Below, piece by piece: positions 7,724 to 13,431 of a stretch of 64,000 nt of DNA. Numbering within the stretch: the stretch's first letter is position 1; every line of letters begins with the position of its first letter. The DNA is taken from the NCBI GenBank assembly GCA_016214955.1, contig JACRMN010000002.1, forward strand, positions 1 through 64,000, given 5' to 3'. This DNA comes from Deltaproteobacteria bacterium (GTDB lineage Bacteria > Myxococcota > Myxococcia > Myxococcales > Anaeromyxobacteraceae). A program made the translations under genes and the position numbers. The notes beneath the pieces were generated by a model. The model saw only the letters and a program-made list of their open reading frames with translations, had not been told where the DNA came from and did no database searches.

Positions 7724-8182
7724 ATGCAAACCCTCCGACAGCTCGTCTCCGGCACCGACTTCAGCGCATGCGCGGCGGACGCCCTCGAGCAGGCCATCGC
7801 GCTCGCGCTCGCCGCCTCCGCGCGGGTCACCCTGGTCCACGTCCAGGAGCATGGCGACGACGAACTCGACGACCGCCTCCTCCTCCAGTGCCAGGCGGCG
7901 CTGTCCGAGCTCGTGTCCCGGCATCGGCGCCGCGGCGTCGAGCTCACCGGCGTCCTCCGCCGGGGCAAGCCGTGGGCCAAGCTCGACAACGTCGCCGCCG
8001 AGGTCGGGGCCAGCCTGATCGTGGTCGGCCGGCACGGCGCCGGCCGCGGGCGGAGCCTCGACCTCGGCTCCGTGGCGGCGCACCTGGTGCGCGCCGCCAA
8101 CCGGCCCGTGCTGGTCGTGGGCTGCGGCTGCGATCCCGACCGCCACCCCGCTGAGCCGCAGGAAGCCAACACCTCACCCTGA
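7724..8182 (+). CDS. Universal stress protein (UspA family)
   Basis: 152 aa from the ATG at 7724. It has the UspA fold pattern: an N-terminal LVSGTDFS strand with its aspartate, RVTLVHVQEH, and the nucleotide-binding motif IVVGRHG…GSVAAHLVRAANRPVLVV near the C-terminus, a form of the G2xG9xGS/T ATP-binding consensus. Usp proteins are cytoplasmic stress factors. It is first in a run of four genes and only 13 nt ahead of the outer-membrane protein gene, so they are probably co-transcribed. Confidence 0.88.
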   Translation: MQTLRQLVSGTDFSACAADALEQAIALALAASARVTLVHVQEHGDDELDDRLLLQCQAALSELVSRHRRRGVELTGVLRRGKPWAKLDNVAAEVGASLIVVGRHGAGRGRSLDLGSVAAHLVRAANRPVLVVGCGCDPDRHPAEPQEANTSP

Positions 8183-8195
8183 AAGGAGAAGCACC

Positions 8196-8723
8196 ATGAA
8201 GAACCTCGGAACCCCGCCCGCAGCACCCTCCCGGCGCGCGCCGCGCACGCTCCTGGCCCTCGCCGCCCTCCTCCTGTCGGTGCAGGTCGCCGCGGCCGAG
8301 GGGCACCACTCTGGCTGGAGCATCAACTTCACCCCCGTGCTCATCCTGCCCTCGGGCGGGTATCGCCTCGGCTGGGGGGTCGACCCGGAGCTGAAGTACA
8401 CGCTCGATCTGGGCGAGGCGCGGTTCAGCGCCGGTGGCCGCGTGGGCGTGAGCCACGCGAAGAACCAGCTCGGCGTGACGGTGATGCCGACGCTCCGTCT
8501 GACGGTGCCGATCGGCAGGGTCGAGCCCTACGCGTCCGCCGGCCTGGGCTACGGCTGGCTCCCGGAGGCCGGACGCGACGGCGTGGCGACCATGGGTCGG
8601 CTCGGCCTCGTGTACCGGTTCAGCGAGCGCCTCGCGATTGGCCTGGAGGGCACCCTCCAGCGCATCGATGGCTCCCGGCACCAGTTCCGGTCCCTCGGCT
8701 CGATGATCTCGTTCGATCTCTAG
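8196..8723 (+). CDS. Small outer-membrane beta-barrel protein
   Basis: 175 aa with a strong ribosome site (AAAGGAG) before the ATG. A signal peptide runs to about 35 (LLALAALLLSVQVAAAE). The rest alternates short amphipathic strands with turns (FTPVLILP, ELKYTLDLG, RVGVSHAKN, PTLRLTVPIG, PYASAGLGYGW) and ends in ISFDL, giving a C-terminal aromatic pattern typical of barrels recognised by BamA. Its length suits an eight-stranded OmpA/OmpW-like barrel. The ligand is unknown. Confidence 0.75.
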   Translation: MKNLGTPPAAPSRRAPRTLLALAALLLSVQVAAAEGHHSGWSINFTPVLILPSGGYRLGWGVDPELKYTLDLGEARFSAGGRVGVSHAKNQLGVTVMPTLRLTVPIGRVEPYASAGLGYGWLPEAGRDGVATMGRLGLVYRFSERLAIGLEGTLQRIDGSRHQFRSLGSMISFDL

Positions 8724-8761
8724 GAGCGGCCGTGTCCTTCACAGCCAAATCGGAGGAAGCC

Positions 8762-9442
8762 ATGAGCCGCTCTCGCCTTGCAGACTCCCTGGCCGTGGCC
8801 GGCCTCATCCTGCTCGGGATCGTGCCTGCGATCGCCGGATCGATGCGCCTGCGCCAGATCGCCGGGGGGATCGCGACCGCGGACAACGCGCGCTTCCTGG
8901 CGATGCCGTGGCCGGTCGTGGTGCACATCGTCGGTGCGATCCTCTTCGCGCTGCCCGGTGCGCTCCAATTCTCCGCGGAGCTTCGGCGGCGCCGGATGGC
9001 GTGGCACCGCCTGGCGGGTGCCATCCTCGTCCCCTGCGGCCTCGCCGTGTCGCTGAGCGGGCTCTGGATGGCGCAGTCCTACCCCCGGGTGGACCTCGAC
9101 GGAGCGGTGGTCTACGGGATGCGCATCCTCGTCGGCGCGCTGATGACCGCCTCCCTGTGGCTCGGGGTCTCGGCCGTGCGCAGGCACGACATCGCGGCGC
9201 ATCGTGCGTGGATGATGCGGGCCTACGCCCTGGCGATGGGCGCCGGTACCCAGGTGCTCACCCACCTGCCCATGATGGTCGCCCCGTCGCTCTGGAGCGA
9301 GCTCTCGCGGGCCATCGCCATGGGTGCGGGGTGGGCCATCAACATCCTCGTCGCCGAGCTCCTCATCCAGCGATCCGCGCACCCCGGGGCGGCGGGCAGG
9401 GAGGCCACGCCGGCCCTTCGCCTTCCGGCAGGCCTTCCATGA
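8762..9442 (+). CDS. DUF2306-type integral membrane protein
   Basis: About 226 aa from the ATG at 8762 (CGGAGGAAGCC before it); an ATG at 8732 lacks a good ribosome site. Six or so hydrophobic helices are visible, with the family-typical pattern: a central WHRLAG motif after a helix ending LQFSAELRRRR, and AAHRAWMMRAYAL near residue 150. The function of DUF2306 proteins is not established. The stop overlaps the next gene's start (ATGA), so the two are translationally coupled. Confidence 0.75.
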   Translation: MSRSRLADSLAVAGLILLGIVPAIAGSMRLRQIAGGIATADNARFLAMPWPVVVHIVGAILFALPGALQFSAELRRRRMAWHRLAGAILVPCGLAVSLSGLWMAQSYPRVDLDGAVVYGMRILVGALMTASLWLGVSAVRRHDIAAHRAWMMRAYALAMGAGTQVLTHLPMMVAPSLWSELSRAIAMGAGWAINILVAELLIQRSAHPGAAGREATPALRLPAGLP

Positions 9443-9945
9443 CCACGGCCATGGAGTTCGTCCTCCGAAGCGCCCTCATCGGCATCGGTGCCACGCTGGT
9501 CATGGACCTCTGGGCGGCCCTGCTCCGACGCCTCGGCGTCTCCTCGCTGGACTTCGCGCTGCTCGGGCGCTGGATCGGCCACCTCCCCCGGGGCCGCCTC
9601 ATCCACGTCAGCATTGCCGGGACTCCCGCGGTTCGAGGCGAGCGGCTCATCGGCTGGTCCGCGCACTACTCGATCGGCATGGCCTTCAGCGCGCTCCTGC
9701 TCGCGACGTTCGGGCTGGAGTGGGCGCGCGCGCCGACGCTGCTCCCCGCGCTGCTCATCGGGGTCGTGACGGTCCTCGCGCCCTGGCTCGTGCTCCAGCC
9801 CGCGCTGGGTGCGGGGGTCGCTTCGTCCAGGACGGCCCGTCCCGTCTTCAACAGCGTCAAGAGCCTGATCACGCACACGGTCTTCGGGTTCGGGCTCTTC
9901 GTCGCCGCGCGCGTCCTCGCCTTCCTTCTTCCCGCCACCCGCTGA
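9439..9945 (+). CDS. DUF2938 family integral membrane protein
   Basis: 168 aa with four hydrophobic segments. The start MEFVLRSALIGIGATLVMDLW, the RWIGHLPRGR segment and the stretch TARPVFNSVKSLITHTVFGFGL fit the DUF2938 family. Its ATG overlaps the TGA of the DUF2306 gene. Pairing of two uncharacterised membrane families under a stress-protein gene suggests a shared envelope task, which is inference. Confidence 0.75.
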   Translation: MTTAMEFVLRSALIGIGATLVMDLWAALLRRLGVSSLDFALLGRWIGHLPRGRLIHVSIAGTPAVRGERLIGWSAHYSIGMAFSALLLATFGLEWARAPTLLPALLIGVVTVLAPWLVLQPALGAGVASSRTARPVFNSVKSLITHTVFGFGLFVAARVLAFLLPATR

Positions 9946-10017
9946 CTCTCGGGCTGTTCACGAGCGTCAGGCAACGACCCGCGACAACGGATGAGCCGGG
10001 CCGCGGGGTGACTGCGC

Positions 10018-10083
10018 GCCGACCCCGACCTGGCCCAGCTGCAGGACGCCCGGGCGCTGCGGAAGCGGCTCGTCGCGCGCTGA
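10018..10083 (+). pseudogene. C-terminal scrap of a second kinase-TPR gene
   Basis: 21 codons read DPDLAQLQDARALRKRLVAR then TGA. They align with the end of the intact kinase-TPR protein (DPDLPLLAEARALRRRLAS, 3031-3092). No matching sequence precedes 10018, so a paralogue was lost except for its last helix. The scrap lies a few bases before the repeat-tail remnant at 10091, the same neighbour the intact gene has. Confidence 0.65.
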
Positions 10084-10090
10084 GCGAGAG

Positions 10091-10183
10091 GCCTGCCGCC
10101 CAGGCCTCCAAGGCCTAGCCTCAGCGCAGCCTCGCAGCAGGCGCGGCCCGGGCCTCTCGGCTCGGGCCGCTGCCGTTCCCGGG
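10091..10183 (+). repeat. Dispersed repeat unit, copy 4 (tail only)
   Basis: It begins within the last codons of the 99-aa gene (GCCCAGGCCTCCAAGGCCTAG), continues through the conserved spacer CAGCCTCGCAGCAGGCG and the hairpin, and ends in CTGCCGTTCCCGGG like copies 1 and 2. Leader, promoter and the first ~90 codons are absent. The gap from 9946 to 10260 holds only this, the kinase scrap and the start region of the next gene. Confidence 0.8.
10143..10170 (+). terminator. Hairpin in repeat tail, copy 4
   Basis: The same 28-nt stem-loop (12-bp stem, TCTC loop), kept although the gene it once followed is gone. Confidence 0.55.
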
Positions 10184-10260
10184 GGACGGGCATCCAGCCC
10201 GCACCGCGTTCGCCATGGTTCCGGGCCAGCGCACGGCCCGATCCAGTAGACTCGCGCGCC

Positions 10261-11256
10261 GTGAAGACCGCCTTCGTCACCGGTGCCGCAGGCTTCCTCG
10301 GCGTGAACCTCGCCGCCGTCCTCCGCGAGGCCGGCTGGCGCGTCGTCGCCGTCCATCGGCCCGCCTCCCGCCTGTCCAGACTCCGCGCCCTGGGCGTGGA
10401 GCTGCTTCCCGGCGACCTCCACGACCAGGCCTCGCTGGAGCGCGCCATGCCCGATGGCGCCGACGCCGTCTTCCACGTGGCCGGCAACACCTCGGTCTGG
10501 TCGGGAAACGACGCCGTTCAGACGCGGGACAACGTCGATGGCACGCGCCACGTGGCGGCCGCCGCGCTGGTGCGCGGCGCGCGCCGCCTGGTCCACACCT
10601 CGAGCGTGGCGGTCTTCGGGCTGGGCGCGGGTCGCGTGGACGACGAGACGCCCCCCGCCGAGAGCTGCTGGGTGAACTACTACCGCACCAAGCGCCTCGC
10701 CGAGCGCGAGGTGGAGGAGGCGGCGGCCCGCGGGCTCCCGACGGTGGTGCTCCGCCCCGGCAACATCATCGGCCCCGAGGATCGCACCACCTGGGTCCAG
10801 CTCGTCCGGCTGGTGGCGCAGGGCCGCCTGCCGGGAACGCCGCCCGGCCGAGCCTCGTGGTGCCACGTGCGCGAGGTGGCCCGCGCCCACCTCGCCGCTG
10901 CCGAACGGGGCCGGCCGGGGTCGGCCTACGGGCTCTCCTGCGTGGAGGCCAGCTACGCCGAGTTCGTCGCCAGCGTCGCGGCCGCCACGGGGGGACGCGC
11001 GCCGCCCGTCCTGCCCGCCGTGGCCCTGCGCGCTTACGCTCGCTTGCTCGCGCTGGGGAGTGCGCTCACCCGCCGTCAGCCCGCGGTCACGCCCGAGGGC
11101 GTCGCCGCCACGTGCAACCGGATCACCATGGACTCCTCCCGGGCCCAGCGGGAGCTCGGCTACCAGCCCGCGACGCTCCAGCAGATGGTCGCCGACTGCG
11201 TGGCCTGGCTCCGGTCCGAAGGGCTCTTGCCGGGCGAGGCCGGTCACCGGCCCTAG
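10261..11256 (+). CDS. NAD(P)-dependent epimerase/dehydratase (extended SDR)
   Basis: 331 aa with a GTG start. The Rossmann motif TGAAGFLG (7-14), the DxxD-like GDLHD, HVAGNTSVW, the catalytic Ser region VHTSSVAVFG and the YxxxK catalytic pair in NYYRTKRLAE define an extended short-chain dehydrogenase. It resembles hopanoid-associated or 3-beta-hydroxysteroid/flavonoid-type reductases more than sugar epimerases, but the substrate cannot be told. It stands alone between repeat copies 4 and 5, as a cargo gene. Confidence 0.85.
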   Translation: MKTAFVTGAAGFLGVNLAAVLREAGWRVVAVHRPASRLSRLRALGVELLPGDLHDQASLERAMPDGADAVFHVAGNTSVWSGNDAVQTRDNVDGTRHVAAAALVRGARRLVHTSSVAVFGLGAGRVDDETPPAESCWVNYYRTKRLAEREVEEAAARGLPTVVLRPGNIIGPEDRTTWVQLVRLVAQGRLPGTPPGRASWCHVREVARAHLAAAERGRPGSAYGLSCVEASYAEFVASVAAATGGRAPPVLPAVALRAYARLLALGSALTRRQPAVTPEGVAATCNRITMDSSRAQRELGYQPATLQQMVADCVAWLRSEGLLPGEAGHRP

Positions 11257-11406
11257 ACCGCGCCTCGGTCGATTCGGCCGCCGCTCTCACGCCCTCCCAT
11301 ACCCACACCCGCGAAAGCGCCCCGGCTGTCCGCGGTTTCCGGCGCCCTCGTCGGGGGGATCCGACAGGAGGGATGCTCAAGTGCCCGGAATCCGGTGGCG
11401 GGGGAG

Positions 11407-11422
11407 TGGCAGGGCACGTGCA
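11407..11422 (+). promoter_or_regulatory. Sigma-54 (-24/-12) promoter, copy 5
   Basis: TGGCAGGGCACGTGCA is identical to copies 2 and 3, although the surrounding leader has diverged. That selective conservation is the best argument that it is a working promoter. Confidence 0.65.
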
Positions 11423-11495
11423 CTCTCTCTGGCCATACGGCGCACGACGCCGAGAACCTCGAAGGCAAACGCAGACCAACCCACGGAGAACCACC

Positions 11496-11795
11496 ATGAA
11501 CCGCAAGACCCCCACTCTCATCGGCGCCGGCGTCGGACTCGCGGTCTTCCTGGCGGTCGGCCTCCTCCCGGCCCTGCTGTACGGCGGCTACGCCGGCGTG
11601 CTCCTGGCGGGCGGCTTCGTGGGCACCCCGGTGCAGCCGACGCTGTTCGTCCGGGTCCTCATCGTCTTCGGGATGGCGCTGGGCGTCGTCGGCGTGGGCA
11701 GCCTCTTCGCGGTGGGCGGCGCGGCCGCCGGCGCGGCGGTCTCGATCCTCTCCGGGCCGGTGAAGAAGCCGGTGGCCCAGGCCTCCAAGGCCTAG
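11496..11795 (+). CDS. 99-aa glycine-rich membrane protein (repeat-family copy 5)
   Basis: 99 aa, nearly identical to copy 3; the differences are FVRV for FVRA and KKPVAQ for RKPAAQ. It has the same basic N-terminus, two or three membrane helices and small-residue C-terminal helix. Near identity at protein level with many silent differences in the DNA suggests selection on the protein rather than only recent copying. No family recognised. Confidence 0.75.
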   Translation: MNRKTPTLIGAGVGLAVFLAVGLLPALLYGGYAGVLLAGGFVGTPVQPTLFVRVLIVFGMALGVVGVGSLFAVGGAAAGAAVSILSGPVKKPVAQASKA

Positions 11796-11813
11796 CCTCA
11801 GCGCAGCCTCGCA

Positions 11814-11857
11814 GCAGACGCGGCCCGGGCCTCACGGCTCGGGCCGCTCGCGTCTGC
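11814..11857 (+). terminator. Extended bulged hairpin in repeat tail, copy 5
   Basis: The common GC hairpin is flanked here by a second perfect arm pair, GCAGACGC (11814-11821) and GCGTCTGC (11850-11857), giving a long stem with a small one-sided bulge. The loop is TCAC instead of TCTC. Copies 1 and 2 keep the left arm but lack the right one. Confidence 0.55.
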
Positions 11858-12098
11858 AGGGGAGAGGTATCCCTCCACTCCGAATTCGACGCAGTTCCGT
11901 CCCGGCGGGCGGACGGTGGAGCGGAGATCTGGCAGCCCTTCACGGGCAGTCCCCTCTTCCCCCGGCGGACGTCATCCCGCTCCGAGCGTCCGAGTCGACG
12001 CGCCCGCCCCGGACCCGGCCCGGGCCGCCCCCTCCACTGGCAGTCCCGGCCCTGCCGCACTACGCTCCAGGGACCCGCCCACTCCGCCGGAGCACCCC

Positions 12099-13322
12099 AT
12101 GGCCCTGCCCCCGCTCGCGCTGCTCCCCGCCATCCTGCTCGCCGCCGCGCCGCCGGCCCCCGCGGAGAGCGCCCCCTTCGCCTCGCTCGCCGAGCTGGAC
12201 GCGGCCATGGGGGAGGTGGAGCATGGCGCGGCGGTGGAGCCGTTCTGGGCGAGGGTGCAGGCGGCCCGGGCGATGCCGCTCCTCTTCGGCGAGACGGCCG
12301 TGTTCCTGCACCGCTCCCGCGCCGACAAGGTGGAGTGGCGCGGCGACATCACCACCTGGGACGGCGCGCCGGAGACGGCCGGGCGCCGCCTGGGCCGCAG
12401 CGACGTCTTCACCCTCCGGCGCACCTTCCCCCGCGGCGCGCGGCTCGACTACAAGATCGTCGAGACGACCGCGACCTGGATGGTTGATCCGCTCAACCCC
12501 CATCGGCAGCTCGGCGGCTACGGCCGCAACTCCGAGGTGCGGATGCCCGGCTGGTCTCCTCCGGCCCACGCGATCCGCAGGCCCGGCGTCCCGGCGGGCA
12601 CCTTCGGGCCGGCGGAGCTGGTGGAGAGCAGGAAGCTCGGCTACGGCGTGAACGTGCGCGTCTACACCCCCGTCATCCCGGCGGGCGGTCCCTCGCGCCT
12701 GCCCATCCTCTACGTGACCGATGGCTCCGACTACTGGCACGAGGAGATGGGCAGCCTCCCGGCGACGCTCGACAACCTCATCGCCGAGCGGCGCATCCCG
12801 CCGCTGGTGGCGGTCTTCGTCGATGCCTGGGATCCGATGCACCAGGTCAACCGGCGGGAGGTGGAGTTCGTGCCGAACCGCGACGACCCGGCGAAGCCCA
12901 TCCAGGCCTGCCCGTACTGCGAATTCCTGGTGGAGGAGCTGGCGCCCAGGGTCGAGGCGCGCCTCGCCGTCGATCCGTCGCGCCGCGGGATTCTCGGCAC
13001 CTCCTGGGGCGGGTTCTTCGCCGCCTACCTGGCTCTCCGCCACCCGGAGCGCTTCCCGCTCGTCGCCATCCAGAGCCCGGCCATCGGCCGCCAGCCCTGG
13101 CTGCTCCCTGCCATCGCCGGCGCCGCCGCGGTGCCGCGCCGGGTCGCAGTGGACGTGGGGCTCTTCGAGCCGTGGGCGCTGCCGGGCGCCCGCGGCCTGC
13201 GGGATGCCTACCGCGCGCGTGGCGCCACGGTGCACCACGACGAGCTCCCGGACGGCCACTCCTGGGGCCACTGGCGAGCCGCCGTCGCGCCGATGCTCGA
13301 GTTCCTCTACGCGGAGCGGTGA
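12099..13322 (+). CDS. Enterochelin esterase-like exported alpha/beta hydrolase
   Basis: 407 aa with a signal peptide to about residue 23 (LLPAILLAAAPPAPA). An N-terminal beta-sandwich resembling the Fes/glycan-binding domain (VEWRGDITTWDG… WMVDPLNP) precedes an esterase-D-type hydrolase. The nucleophile elbow is GTSWGG near residue 305, and the C-terminal histidine sits in DGHSWGHW. It probably hydrolyses ester bonds of a siderophore or another secreted ester in the periplasm; the substrate is inferred from the family only. It marks the end of the repeat-rich region. Confidence 0.85.
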   Translation: MALPPLALLPAILLAAAPPAPAESAPFASLAELDAAMGEVEHGAAVEPFWARVQAARAMPLLFGETAVFLHRSRADKVEWRGDITTWDGAPETAGRRLGRSDVFTLRRTFPRGARLDYKIVETTATWMVDPLNPHRQLGGYGRNSEVRMPGWSPPAHAIRRPGVPAGTFGPAELVESRKLGYGVNVRVYTPVIPAGGPSRLPILYVTDGSDYWHEEMGSLPATLDNLIAERRIPPLVAVFVDAWDPMHQVNRREVEFVPNRDDPAKPIQACPYCEFLVEELAPRVEARLAVDPSRRGILGTSWGGFFAAYLALRHPERFPLVAIQSPAIGRQPWLLPAIAGAAAVPRRVAVDVGLFEPWALPGARGLRDAYRARGATVHHDELPDGHSWGHWRAAVAPMLEFLYAER

Positions 13323-13431
13323 AGGAAGCGGGCGCCGGGGCACCCGAGCGAACCCCGGGGCGCGCGGTCGCTGGCGGCGGCGTCGAGATCGCAGGCGGCC
13401 CACGAGGCCGTGCAGGCGCCCACGCCGCAGG

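Larger units (their letters stand above)
11289..11858 (+). repeat. Dispersed repeat unit, copy 5 (complete)
   Basis: Leader 11289-11495, gene 11496-11795, tail to 11858. The upstream third of the leader diverges from copies 2 and 3 (an inserted ACCCGCGAAAGCGCC stretch). The GTCGG…CCGAC repeat, sigma-54 site, CTCTCTCTGGCCATACGGCG block and ribosome site are conserved. From 11859 to 12098 I see nothing beyond the promoter region expected for the esterase gene. Confidence 0.88.

Noticed and set aside
1-11858. Integron or transposon as explanation for the repeat units
   Set aside because: No integrase or transposase gene, no inverted terminal repeats and no target duplications are visible; the repeats contain a conserved gene and promoter rather than a small recombination site.
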